From positions 46,760,069 to 46,824,068 of the forward strand of contig OZ021723.1 in assembly GCA_963978545.1 (NCBI GenBank): a stretch of 64,000 bases of DNA. The letters are read 5' to 3'. The translations under genes and the position numbers were made by a program. The notes under the pieces were generated by a model. The model saw nothing but the letters and a program-made list of their open reading frames with translations, made no database searches and was not told where the DNA came from. The DNA is from Linyphia triangularis (Eukaryota > Arthropoda > Arachnida > Araneae > Linyphiidae). Of the stretch, positions 45,530 to 56,780 are shown piece after piece; position 1 is the first letter of the stretch; each line of letters starts with the position of its first letter.

Positions 45530-45694
45530 TGAACTCCCGGACAACGTGCTACGAACTTAACTAGCGAACTAATCAGACAGTCATGACTCAACAACTTTCT
45601 AAAATTTAATTTGCATTGTTAAGAACAATTTTTATTTACCATATTGAGTCGAGTTGAGTTGTTGCTTTAGAGTTGGTGGGCATGTGACACCACA
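45530..45694 (-). mobile_element. Gypsy LTR, 165 bp, inverted relative to the pol at 35 kb
   Basis: On the minus strand it runs TGTGGTGTCACATGCCCACC to GTTGTCCGGGAGTTCA, with TG...CA ends. It matches both partial LTRs (35039-35150 and 37283-37333) and bridges the part missing between them. Flanks GGGTC and AGGTT are not a clean duplication. It could be a solo LTR or half of a rearranged element. Confidence 0.75.
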
Positions 45695-46004
45695 AGGTTG
45701 ACAAAAAAAAAAAAATCCTGAACTTCTTTTGAAATTGAGGAAGACGAGCCGGGAGACCTAGATTTGTAGAAAATGCATGGAAACAGCAACCTTATTTATA
45801 CAAATTTCCTTCTTCTTTTGCACTGGTCTACAAAATTAAAGGATATTTCAGTTTTTCCCAAATAACTTCTCAGTGGAGCAGCATAGACGCATGGAATTCA
45901 CATCAAAGATATATATTTATGTAACATATTTATAAGTAAAACAACTCAGTCGCAAATTGAAATGCGAAGTGTACAGTGAGGGCATATGCAAAATAATGGA
46001 GTAT

Positions 46005-47569
46005 ACTTAGAGGCCTTGTCGAAGTTTGCAAATGATCTTAAATTGTGTTTTAATCCTGCTAAATCAGTCGTCACCTTCTTTACTACCAACATAAAACTGT
46101 ATAATTATCAACCAAAATTAAAGCTTGCGTAACAAGACCTTACCTACAAGAAACACCCTAAATATCTAGGGTACATACTAGATCCCGAATTCACAAGCAA
46201 CAAACATATAGAACATATATTGTATCAAAAGCTAGAAAGCGCTTAAACATTCTTAAATATATCGCGGGCAGAGACTGGGGTGCCGATGCGGTCACACTTA
46301 GAACTACTTACCAGGCACTCATCAGACCCATACTTGAGTACGGCTTCCTTGTCTACTGCTGTGCCTCCGATACCAACTTGAAAAAACTGGAACAACTTCA
46401 ACTGAGTGCTTCCCGTATTATAACTGGGCTAAGGAACAGCACCTCTTCCGATATTGTCCTTTTTGAGGCCGACTTACAATCCCTTCACGTTAGAAGACAG
46501 GCCAGCCTTTTCAAATACTACAACAAACTATCCAGCTATGGGCAACTTAATAAGACCTCTTCATATCTAAATAATTGGACAACAAATCAAAGGCTAAAGA
46601 AAAACAGTCCTATTAGTCAAATCATGTCCCTGCAACTACTTAGTGACGATGTAGAACCTCATTACCTTCACTACTGTAAAAACCCATCTGAAGAACTCTC
46701 CAGGGTTCACTTCCATACTAACCTCTCCCCTACCGTCTACAAAAGGGAATTCTTGCCAGACCACCTCAGACAATTGTCTTTAGAAATCATTAATAACATC
46801 CCTAAAAATGACATTAAGATTTACACCGATGGCCAAAATAAACGACCAGGCAGGCAGTGGAGTCTATATTGAGACACCAGAGAATAAAATTTCTCTTTAT
46901 CAACCTAATCCCGACAACTACTCAGTATTCCGAAGTGAACTACTTGCTATCGAAAAAGGCCTGGAGACTGTTATAGATGAGAATTCCTTTGTAGCCCTCT
47001 GGATCCTATCTGACAGCCGCAGCTCGATCCAACATCTCGAAAACTGGACTCACATAGGTGACAGGGCCAATATCTCCATTCTTCATAAACTGAAGACCAT
47101 CACCCGAAATCATGACATTCACTTCCAGTGGATACCATCTCATGTCGACCTACATGGCAATGAACTAGCTGACGGTCTTGCAAAGAAGGGCTGCTACTAT
47201 CCAACCCCTTCCTCTTCAAACCTCACATACCTGGAACTTTTCTCGAGGAAAAAATTCAAAATTAAGAAAGACTGGCTGGTACCCCCCTCCCACCACTGGC
47301 ATTCAGGTAACAAGCCAGGCCTGTCACTAACCATCACATGTGACAGAAAATTCAGCATCTGCCTTTCGCGACTTGCCAGTGGCCACCTGAAATGTCTAAG
47401 CTATTTAGAAGGCGTGAAAACCTTCCCTCCCTGCCCAAAATGCCTCCAACATCAGGCCTCACCTCAGCATATCCTGGACTGTTTGGGACTGGTTAGGGAA
47501 GACATCTATTCTACCCCTCTTCTGGTCATTGACTTCCTTCTTGTCAACGGATTCATGGACCTGGTCTGA
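46005..47569 (+). pseudogene. LINE ORF2 fragment: RT C-terminus, RNase H, zinc-knuckle end
   Basis: From about 46008 the relic reads LEALSKFANDLKL and YKKHPKYLGYILD, with stops, then frame 46378-46872 (KKLEQLQLSASRIITGL). Near 46840 a shift leads into frame 46808-47569. RNase H motifs span the shift: IYTDG, GSGVYIETPEN, FRSELLAIEKGL, ILSDSRSSIQHL and WIPSHVDLHGNELADGLAKKG. The C-terminal part has CPKCLQHQASPQHILDCLG, a Cys/His cluster typical of I/R1-like elements, and ends LVNGFMDLV. It is inactive because of the stops, the shift and the missing catalytic RT half. Confidence 0.88.
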
Positions 47570-47606
47570 CTTCGTCAGACCAGGTGTGAGATAAGCAACA
47601 ACAACA
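46005..47606 (+). mobile_element. 5'-truncated LINE with CAA-repeat tail
   Basis: The remnant starts in the RT thumb region and runs through RNase H to a stop, then a GGACCTGGTCTGAC / GTCAGACCAGGT hairpin and a CAACAACAACAACA tail. The same 3' hairpin and tail occur at the right edge of the window (63845-63905, minus strand), showing that this 3' end defines the family. Confidence 0.85.
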
Positions 47607-47705
47607 ACATACATTTTCAAACACCCATGCCTAACACGGGACTTGAACCCGCAACCTCACGGTCTAGAAGCTAGCACGCTAACCACTATATATACCGTTT
47701 GGTCC
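47607..47705 (-). mobile_element. tRNA-derived SINE head fragment
   Basis: On the minus strand, GCGGACCAAACGG, then GTGGTTAGCGTGCTAGC and GGGTTCAAGTCCCG match the SINE at 19963-20135. The SINE 3' body is missing and the LINE tail abuts its cut end. Confidence 0.75.
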
Positions 47706-48399
47706 GCAACTCAAGGTGACCTTTAGTGTGAAATATGATCTCCCCTCGTCATTAGAGGGTTTACTTGGCACTGTATTCTCATATTTAACATGAGAGTTTC
47801 TTGGTGAATCCTAGTGGCTAAATTGCTCGCCCAATCTTTTGAACTGTTTGCAAGTGATGGAAAGTTTCCAATCCATTAAATCTTTACAAAATACATATCG
47901 TGGAAGCGCAACCCCATCCTACACATGTTTAATGAAATTTTAATTAGAGGAGTGATCTAGCTTACGATACTCATTTTTGTAAACGTTTATCCAAAGCAAA
48001 AGTGGAATAAAATTTGTCATAAACATCAATTAACATTTTTAGAAACCGATATTTCACCAGACTTGTCTACATAAATTTAACATAATTACAGAAAAAAAGT
48101 CGATTTTAATTATTCTTTGCGCTCTTGGAGCCTATTCTCTCTATTAAACCAATTCAACATATTGCAACCAAAGACCAAATCTTTTTAACATCAGATACTT
48201 TTTACTGAAAATAATTTGTTCTGTCTCTCATGAGTAATATTGGACGTTAGAGATTCTGTAGAAAGGGGGGGAAACAATATTACGCGGTAAATGCTTATTA
48301 AAGATAACGATTTGGTGGGAAAAGAGTAGTTTAGGTCTTTATGTGCAATATGTCGAATTTGTTTAATAAGCTCCCCAACAGAGTAAAAGATAATTATTT
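47706..48399. other. AT-rich stretch, nothing recognised
   Basis: No supported coding or repeat boundary. The 109-codon minus frame near 48.2-48.5 kb shows no motif. Confidence 0.45.
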
Positions 48400-49096
48400 T
48401 CCACTTTTTTACTGTAATTACGTTAACTTGATCTGGACAAATTGACAAACACAATGTTAAAATATTATCAGAGGATATGAGGGGAGGGCGAAAAGGGGAT
48501 GGGGGAATGTGTTCTTGCATTTAAGGGGAAAATAGTTTTGTTTCTCGACAGAAGTGGGGATTCTTATATTGAGGATTAATGTATAGTAATTAATTTTTTA
48601 GCGAATGCGAGCTTTTGCTTGTGCAGCGATTATGATGGATTTTCCTTAATCTATCTTAAAAGTCTAAAGGAGGCAATTATAACACGTTGTTGTATCAACA
48701 AAACAACGTTTATTTACAATTCCTCAAGTTTATTTTTACAAATGTCACGCCTGTGCCTAAATATTTTCCACGCCAAAAGGCTAATACAATCACAGTTCAA
48801 ATGCCTGCGTCTTTCCTGCTCTCGGAATCTAAGACGATCTCTCCCTCTTCCACCAAGGCAAGGCAAGGCAGTGAAGTACTTCTCAAGTGGCCTGGCCATC
48901 TGGTTAATATATCCATGACAGCGATAAACCTTTTATAAAGCAAAGCGAGCATGTGCTAATATGTCAATGAACTTTTCAGTGCGCAAAGTGAGATGTGTTT
49001 GCATAACAATGAAACTCTTAGCTAGCGAAGCGAGCTTAAGTTGTTGTAGCAATGAACCTTTCAGCGAGGCGAAGTGCCAAAAGCTGGGACCTATAC
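48400..49096 (+). repeat. Repeat family R, copy 2, split by a solo LTR
   Basis: ACAAACACAATGTTAAAATATT and the later AGCAATGAACCTTTCAGCGA / AGCGAAGCGAGC tandem subunits match copies at 29199-29752 and, inverted, 59130-59570. It ends AAGTGCCAAAAGCTGGGACC. Confidence 0.6.
48631..48920 (-). mobile_element. Solo LTR, 290 bp, 5-bp target duplication
   Basis: GCGAT is duplicated exactly at 48626-48630 and 48921-48925. On the minus strand the insert starts TGTCATGGATAT and ends ATCCATCATA, so its terminal 8 bp are imperfect inverted repeats. AATAAA occurs twice near the minus-strand 3' end. It interrupts a tandem subunit of repeat family R, and removing it restores that subunit. Confidence 0.7.
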
Positions 49097-49849
49097 ACAT
49101 ACAGGGTGTTCGGAAACCACCGCACTTCATATATATTTTCATAATTATGAGCAAAAATGAATAATATTTGTAATTTGAACTAGGTTCCGCAAATCAATAT
49201 TTATTGAGATATTCGCAATCAAAGTTTTATCAATTCGAACCAATTAAATCCTTTCAATTCATTTCTGAAACTCTTTTTATTCGTCCGTTTTTCTTTGGAG
49301 ATTAACAAAATTTTAATCGTTTGCTGATTGGAAAAAAAATATTTAAGTGGGCGTGGTGGACCGAATCGCAAGAAAAATTAAAGTTTTAAGTTTACTTTTT
49401 TTTTCTTCTCTTTGTCACTTTTTGGCTAACAGTTGATTTGAAAATATTTACAATTTTTAATGCTTGAATTTGAAGTGAGCATATGATTTGAAAACCCTAA
49501 CTTTTCAAAAAAAAGTAATTTATATTTGGAAATTTGAGTTGCAATAAATAGCAGATAATTTTGAATTTTATTGTTCTTGTTTAATTAATAATCTTCGTTT
49601 GTACTACAAGAAACTTTTTTTTATAAAATAATAAACAATTATCATAAATACATGTAGAGTAAGTTGTTAAAAGGCAGAATGTTTGGGCAACATGGAAAAG
49701 GTGCCGCGATCGAACCTCGCCGACGTTTTTCAGTCTTTCTTTAAAATGAGTATACACGACAGTGATCGTAACAGATAGCGTTGTGTGAATTGTTTGGCTA
49801 TATTAGGAAGTTATCTCAATTTTTTAACTCTACAGACTGAAAAAACTAG
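49097..49849. other. AT-rich stretch, nothing firm
   Basis: CAGGGTGTTCGGAAACC at 49112 looks like a transposon terminus, but no partner end was found. Confidence 0.4.
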
Positions 49850-50600
49850 GACAGTTTCCATTAAAAGACCTCCCGGAAGGCACGACCATCACACAGGTAT
49901 CGATTTAACGACAATTCGGTGCAGTATGGCTCCATATAGCTATTACGCCTTAAAATATATGACCAATGCTGAAAGAAGATACCGGTAGGGGGCGCTGCAG
50001 TCATTTCTGAATGTACTTAATTGTATAAATTGTATTTGATTTTTTTAGCAACAGGGCTAGACTTCATTAAGACAGTGTAACATTGAACAACTCAGAGATA
50101 TCAAAATTTAATAAAAATGCCTTCCAGGAGGTCTTTCAAGGGGGAAGTTACACGCATTTTCGTCTTGAATGGGAAGAAATATAGAAAAATTCCATTACAC
50201 TTCAAATTAATCAGAACGAAATCATAACAAAATTCAGATAATAAAATAAACTACAAACTTCAATTTGTTACAGTTAGAGGGCGCTATATTAGCTTCGAGA
50301 AAGTATTGAACTGAATTCGTTGTATGTGATTTTTTTAGCAACAGATACAAGAGGACTATACTGTATTGAATGATCAAACATATGCAAATCCTTATTGGAT
50401 TATCCATACTATAAGGTGGAACGCCTTCCGGGAGGTCTTTCAAACGGAAACTGAAACACATTTTCGTCTTAAATGGAAGGAAATACGGAAAACTCCCATC
50501 AAATTGCACATAAGTTCGAACGCGATCGTAATAAAATTCAGGTAATCAAATAAACCAACAAGTTAAATTTTTTATTGTTAGGGGTCGCTGAAAAACGGGC
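49850..50600 (+). repeat. Tandem array, period about 290 bp, about three units
   Basis: GGGCGCT / AGGGCGCTATA / GGGGTCGCTG recur near 49988, 50278 and 50581. TTTTTTAGCAACAG recurs at 50041 and 50331. TTCC(A/G)GGAGGTCTTTCAA recurs near 50123 and 50427, followed by ACATTTTCGTCTT-type sequence in each. Confidence 0.8.
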
Positions 50601-51786
50601 CGGTCGAGTGTGGAAGTTCGTATTTTTTTAATACGTCAAGTAATAAGTATTTACATTTTAATATCTAGTGATGTAATTGCCAATTAGATACGATAATCAA
50701 TACCAAAAGAAAATGTTATAACTGTTTATATATGAAAAAAATTATACTGTGCTGTTTATCGTTCATGTTCTACAAATTATATACGTGCTGTTACCTCACA
50801 TGAGTTCAACTGATTTGATGTGAGTGTTCTTGGATATCTTCCAATTGACTTTAACAATTACATTTCAAGTAAGTGTCATTTAAATTTGTTTTATATATAA
50901 ATGGCTCTTAATTCTTAAAAACTTTAGATTAATTAGTCTAATTCATAAAAAATTTATGTTATGTAATGAAAGTCTTCTTATTTATATGTTATACATCCCT
51001 CCACGTTTCGCAAGCTTCTTGTGAACTGTCATTTTCAAAATCGAAGTTAATTTTAAATCGCTTACTTAGCACGAATACCCAAACATCTAGAAGCGTTCAT
51101 GTTAATAGCAGTTCCAGTTGAGAAAGACATTTTTAAAAACATATCATCAGAAGATATAATAAATAAGATGCGTGAAAAGAGCTGAGTGTATAGGAAGATA
51201 TTTTTGATTAAAGTTCGTGTATAATACTACTATTTTTTTATTTTTTTTTTCATGATTCAATATTGACTAAGAGTTTCTTCGATTCATTAAATTGTGCTTC
51301 TATTTTCGTACTTAATTCTCAACTTTAAAAAATTTTTAAATATTTTTTGCATTGACTTTTATCTACCTAAAATAAAATGCTAGCTCAATGTATTTTAACA
51401 ATTTAATTAGTTTGCTCTTTTTTTGTTTAAATTAAAAAATATATATGTGCAATGATAACAATGTTTGATATATGCAACGATAATAATGTGCGATTTATAC
51501 AATGATAATAATACATGTGATTGATATGTGCACTGACTTTTATAGGTGACTGATATGTGCAAGAGCAATAATATATATAATACATACTATGATAATAAAA
51601 TCACCAGAATTAGGAATTGTTACAGGTGCACGATAAGTTGGACTGAGTTATGTACTTAAATTAATGTTTTTTTTCCACAGAAATTCTGGAAAACCAACCA
51701 AACAAATTGAACTTTGATGTTCAAATTTGGTGGGTTTTCATCGGACATACCATTCACGTTTTCGTCAAAATCCTTCATGCACATTA
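50601..51786. other. AT-rich stretch, nothing recognised
   Basis: Short imperfect repeats of TGATATGTGCA / AATGATAATAAT lie near 51440-51600. No gene seen. Confidence 0.5.
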
Positions 51787-52592
51787 GGGTGGATCGTTCT
51801 TCTATGGAGAAAAAAAAATTATTATTAATCAAAACCTACCTATGGGGAAAAGATGTTCTATGATATAGAGATTAGGGAAAAAATAATAAAAAAAAAATTA
51901 TTTAAAAATTTTGCACTGCCACAAAGGGGTTGAATTTTCGAAAAAAATTAAAAAAGTCCTAATTTTCGTTAAATGATTTTACACTAAAAATAATTGTTTT
52001 TTACAATATAAATCCTAAAAAAGTGATGATTACTGAATAATTAGTAGTACAATGTACATTTCAACCTTTTTTGACCCAACTCCCTCCCCCCCATATCACC
52101 GTTGAATCAGCCCTACATCCCTATAGTGCAGCTGTCAGCTGCTTACGGAATTCGACGCCTAATCGGTGAGAGCTGTTCTTATAGAGTAAATTAAATTACA
52201 ATTTTATTATGTAACATTTGTTTGTTTGTGTACTTGGACTAATACTGTACTGTGGCGTTGTTAAGAAAAGACATGACTTGTCTTATATTTGGGTTAGGCT
52301 GTAATATGCCCACGATTATGCTTCCTACATACGAAAAACGTAATAAGGTGCGTATATTGGCATTCAAAAAGAGAAGCAAAGTACAGTGTATTTAAATACA
52401 CTTTTCTCCGCTTGTCAATAAGTTGCAAGTAAGTTAGGAGAGACCTGGAAACGAGCTTTAATACCAATAAATGACCACTATAGCATTTTGAGAAAAATAA
52501 GTTCATACTACGATAAATATCGCGCTTTCAAAGCTAGAAAATTAATGGAAAGCTATCTCAAGGAAAGCACATCGTAAGTTTTGTGCGTCAAC

Positions 52593-52768
52593 TTGGTTGT
52601 TTTCAGATTATCTGGCGCCGTCAGCAACACATGGGCTATAATGCGCCAAAACATTCGTCATTTGACAAGCTAACATACATTTACAAGCACCCATGCTTTA
52701 CACGGGACTCGTACCCGCAACTTCGCTGTCTAGAAGCTAACCACTTTACAGTTTGGTCGGCTAGGTCA
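52593..52768 (-). mobile_element. tRNA-derived SINE, nearly full length
   Basis: It matches the SINE at 19963-20135, including the CAGATTATCTGGCGCCGTCA end (plus strand) and the tRNA-like head with a worn B-box (GGGTACGAGTCCC). About 10 bp are lost in the A-box region. Confidence 0.8.
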
Positions 52769-52969
52769 TGCGTCGACAATGACATAGATACAACAATGTT
52801 GGTTGCAATAGTAGGTAGTCTGTCAACACAGGTATCAAAGAAGGTGTTATACGAAATATGGAACTGATTCTGAAGCGTTCACTACAATGGTTTGTGTGCC
52901 AGTTACAAGACAAAGAGTGACCGTATACGAGATACTACCTGTAGTTTCATTTACGTAAACCCAACCTAT

Positions 52970-53806
52970 GCGAACTGACTAACAAGAAAGACTTAAGTAC
53001 TGATCAAGTGTGCTTAATGGAAATTTGTGAAGCCATCACTGCGGACAAAGCAGCGAAGGGCTGTTGAAAAGAAACTCTGGAAAGATTCGTCACTCAAGAT
53101 GGTTTACAACCCCCAACAGAATTCTCATGTTCTATTTGGCTTAGAAGAAGTCCAACCAAAGCTTTATTGACATTAATTACGTTCATCGTAAAAATCTAGG
53201 TACCTGTGTGATTCAAGATCAAAACCAAACAATCGGTAATTTATGATGCAGAGCATCTGCATTAATCAATCTTTCTATCGCGTTATTTCTCAATTGATTT
53301 GAAGAAAGTCATTGATCCAGTAATTTTTGAAACGGGGGTTTGGGCTCTCCTGAAAATATCCTGATATCAATGCTAGCTGACGACAAAAATAACACAAAGG
53401 AATCGGTCCTCCAAAGAATTTTGAATTTGCGCAAAGTCAAAAGGTCTGCTGCAACCCAAACCCTTTTAGCGATTAATATCCGTATCTTAAACATACCAAC
53501 TTTTGACCCTTGTGTGACAGATTATGTGAACTTTATTACGTGAGAGAATGTGACAGAACGATTTAGTGATGACATGATTTCAGGAGCAATAGTAAACCCA
53601 GCAATCATTTCTACGGCAATACTATAGGTATTACCTATACTATCAAGGGATATCCCTGTTGTACTCAAGTTACAGAACGAATAGTCACAGAAGCATTTTC
53701 TGCTGTAAGCGGATCATACAGAAGAGATGGGTTAAAAAGAAATAGCCTGGAATCACGAAACCTCAAGCCAGTTTTCAACACCAAACGTGATTACCGTTCA
53801 CTGTAA
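52970..53806 (+). pseudogene. Decayed transposon-like ORF family 1, copy 2
   Basis: Joined frames read DLSTDQVCLMEICEAITA, then worn sequence, DLKKVIDPVI, PENILISMLADDKNN, VLQRILNLRKVKRSA, CTQVTERIVTEAFSAV, RRDGLKRNSLESRN and FNTKRDYRSL before a TAA stop. The order and wording of blocks match copies 1 and 3. The gene reaches a plausible natural C-terminus here. Stops and shifts make it inactive. Confidence 0.75.
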
Positions 53807-54339
53807 TTCCGAAGATTTTTTTATTTTTCTTGATTTAATTCTTAAGAAGTTGTAATATGTTCCTAAAGCTTTTTTTTTTTTTCTGTAACCATTAGTATAT
53901 GTCCTCTCATTCCAATAAACATTTAAAAGTACTAAAGGCCTGTTTCACTTAAACAAAAATCACTTTGACATTTTACCATTAAAAAGCTTAAATACCAAAA
54001 CTTCATCCCCCTTGCAAAGAGCTTAACATAAAATTTATTATTTTTATTTTATTTTTCCCTTAATTAATGTACCTCAGAACATCTTTTTCGTACAGGTAGG
54101 TTTTGAAATTCTTCAGAAAAAAAATTCAATAGAATTTGACTTTTTGCTATAAAAAAGCTCAAATACCTAAACTTCATCCACCTTGTGGCAGTACTGAACT
54201 TAAAATTTAATTTTTTTAATTATTTTTCCATGTATCTATATACCATAGAACATCTTTTCCCCATAGGTCGGATATGAAATTCTGAATTAATTTTTTTTCC
54301 TATCCACCCTAATGCACATGTGGTTGAAATCATGAAAAA

Positions 54340-54710
54340 ATCATGTTTTTCAGCAATTGCTAAAAGACAACTCTAACGAATTTGATTAAAATCCCTATGC
54401 TTATGCCTTTTAAGGTGTTCTAATCGTCCCCATCTCCGAAATTCCAGCAGAAATGCGATAAAAGTGTAAAAAGTCGAAAAAACGAGTGCCTTAAACATAC
54501 AGCTCTCTGCCCTTGAACATCGCCCAGCAACGATTGATTATTTTCTGTTTCACGCATGTAAGACTTATGGCTAAAAATATCGACAAACTGGTCATTTTTA
54601 TTTAAATGAGGGAAAATTTTAAAACGGTAAATAACATAATAAATTATTATGTAATGACCAATATTGCAGAGTAATGGAAAGTTGTGCGATGTACATTGCC
54701 ATTTTTTTAA
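54340..54710 (+). repeat. Dispersed repeat, copy 1 (partner at 58115-58520)
   Basis: Shared blocks in order: CAATTGCTAAAA.ACAACTC, CCCCGAAATTC-like, AA.GCGATAA..G.GTAAAAAG, CCCTTGAACAT.G.CC, TTTCGCGTA-like and TAATGGAAAGTTGTG / TAATTGAAAGTTGTG. No ends were identified. Confidence 0.55.
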
Positions 54711-55439
54711 CAAACTATCAATGGTTTATAAAACTATCATACCAAGTTCACCCAAAGAAGGTTTAAATAGTAGAGACAGAAAATTGATTTAATTAAATTA
54801 ATTATTAAAACAATTCAATGATCAAAACTAATAAATAAAACTATTTAAACGTTGAAATTATTAAATATAAATATTTGAATAATAAAATGTATTAATTATT
54901 AAATTATTATAATTCATTAATTATTAGAATTATTTTATTATTAACAACGATTATTAAAATTTGATTAATGATTATATTGAAAATTTGGGCCGGTGTAAAT
55001 CTAAAATCACCTGGCCGGTTTTATGTCTCAGTACGCCCCTGGGTCTCCGCAACGCGAAGCCACGCATCTAGTATAAGGTAAAGTTAATGCTCTCCTCTTC
55101 CCTGACTCCCTTGCTGGGCCGTAGACATACAGTGGGGGGAGGGAGGACTGACGGGACAACCCCCTCCTCCTTGAAATTGTGTGAAATCTGGTTTCACCAT
55201 TTCCCCTTCTTTTTGTGTGTAACTTAAGTATTTACATAACAAATTATTCAGATCATAGAAGAAATATGAGTTTGAGTCTCTTGATACTGAAAAAATTACA
55301 AATGAAAAAATCTGCTTTATGTTGTTAATTAAATCTTCGACCATAATTATTAACTCTATATTAACTACCCATTACTAACGACCATATTAATTAACTCAAA
55401 GGACAAGTTAAGCATTTTTTTTTATTTTTATTTTTTAAT

Positions 55440-55910
55440 TATTCTATTACGAGTGACGAAAGACAACCTAAACAAGATGTTTTTTTTTAAAATCCGTTCA
55501 ATGTTTTTCGAGTTATACTCGTTTCAATTTTTCACTCTTAAAAAAGCGCCAAAATGAGGCCAACTTAGATGTGACGTCATTCTACGTCATATTCTGGGTT
55601 TTGTTCCGCACGGTCATTGAAGCTATCGTGAATTTATTCGGATTATTATATAGCACGTTTCGAATTTGTTTTAATTTTGTATTCTTCTAATCGCTTTACA
55701 ATTAGTCCTCATATTCAGAATGCAAATATTGCCTCGTCCCGAAATGTAAGAATACTTCATTTACCAACACTGTTAAATTATTTATCAGTGTTGCCAAACA
55801 CGCAGATATCCGCAAGAAGTGATGCAAAGACATGAAACTAGACGATGTTGCTGCCAAAAGTACCCTATGCGCTTATGAAGATCATTTTGATGTGAATATT
55901 TTACATCTAT
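55440..55910 (+). pseudogene. THAP-domain fragment with conserved upstream region, copy 2
   Basis: It reads CLVPKCKNTSFTN, VKLFISVAKHADIRKK, then a stop where Trp is expected (TGG to TGA), then CKDMKLDDVAAKSTLC and AYEDHFDVN. This covers more of the THAP zinc finger than copy 1 (Cys-Cys, the RKK(W) block, and the C..HF motif EDHF). The upstream 250 bp match copy 1. Confidence 0.75.
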
Positions 55911-56251
55911 TACTCTTATTATTACATAATAACTTAATTATTTTGGAATTCTATCATTTATAGTGACTCATGATATACAGTGGCTCACCAAAGTTTTTTA
56001 CAGTTTAAAAATTTGTGGAAAAGTGCTGTAGCCTAGAATTGAATTCAAATATTAATTTCTATATTTTTTTTTGTATAAAAATTTATTTAATTCTGAATAA
56101 AACCAAATACTAAAAAAAAAAAAAAAAAAAAGCATTGAATCGTTTCTATTTATCTCCGTTACAGTCTATCTTTTTTCCCCGTTACAGCGCCACCTATTGG
56201 CAAAATTTTGAACTATTTTTTCCGAAGGAAACTTCGGCCGCATGATCTACA

Positions 56252-56405
56252 TCTATAATAATAAAACAAGCTGTCTGTCTGTGGATCTTTAGAAACCTAT
56301 TTAAAATTGGAGTAGAGCTCTGAAATTTTCAACAAAAGAAGTTTTGGCCTTCTATTGTACATATGTGTCAAAAAGAAAGTTAAAATTTTAATTAGTTCTT
56401 TTTTA

Positions 56406-56412
<7 letters not shown>
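56252..56412 (+). repeat. Helitron-like 5' end or repeat family R 5' fragment
   Basis: TCTATAATAATAAAACAAGC then TGTCTGTCTGTGG, preceded by A, is a typical Helitron 5' terminus. It continues with GTAGAGCTCTGAAATTTTCA, also present inverted near 59490-59510. A TA microsatellite follows and no matching 3' end was found. Confidence 0.55.

Positions 56413-56465
<53 letters not shown>
56413..56465. repeat. TA dinucleotide microsatellite
   Basis: About 26 uninterrupted TA units. Confidence 0.98.
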
Positions 56466-56466
<1 letters not shown>

Positions 56467-56780
56467 CCCTATAACTTTTCTTTTCCAAATCTCTCTGACG
56501 GATTTTTTCAAGTTTTTCCATTTCTTTTTCTTGTTTTTTCTTCTCTTTATCCTTTTCTTTTTCTATTCTCTTTTCATTTTTCTGTTTTTTAATCTTTTCT
56601 ACACTGAATAATATCATTAGCTGTAATATTTTTACCAGCAAGAACGGCCCAAACAAAAGCTGGGCTAAAGTAGGCCCTAATTTTGAGGTTAGGAGAGCTG
56701 TTGTTTTTGTGAAATTTTTAAACAAAAACCTTAACAGAAATGAGAAGTACAACTATACTACTGCATGAAGTATTAAATAA

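Larger units (their letters stand above)
51787..54309 (+). mobile_element. TIR-flanked element carrying ORF family 1, about 2.5 kb
   Basis: The left end TAGGGTGGATCG and the inverted right end TAGGGTGGATAGG are flanked by TA. Further in, both arms share CCTATGGGGAAAAGATGTTCTATG and a CTGCCACAA block, so the arms match over about 180 bp. The right arm is doubled (about 53940-54130 and 54130-54309). The interior holds the family 1 pseudogene and a later SINE. Confidence 0.65.

Noticed and set aside
56297..56752. 151-codon Lys/Glu-rich minus frame with a Tyr-Ile run
   Set aside because: It runs through the TA microsatellite and a T/C-rich tract, which produce the biased composition; no domain is visible.
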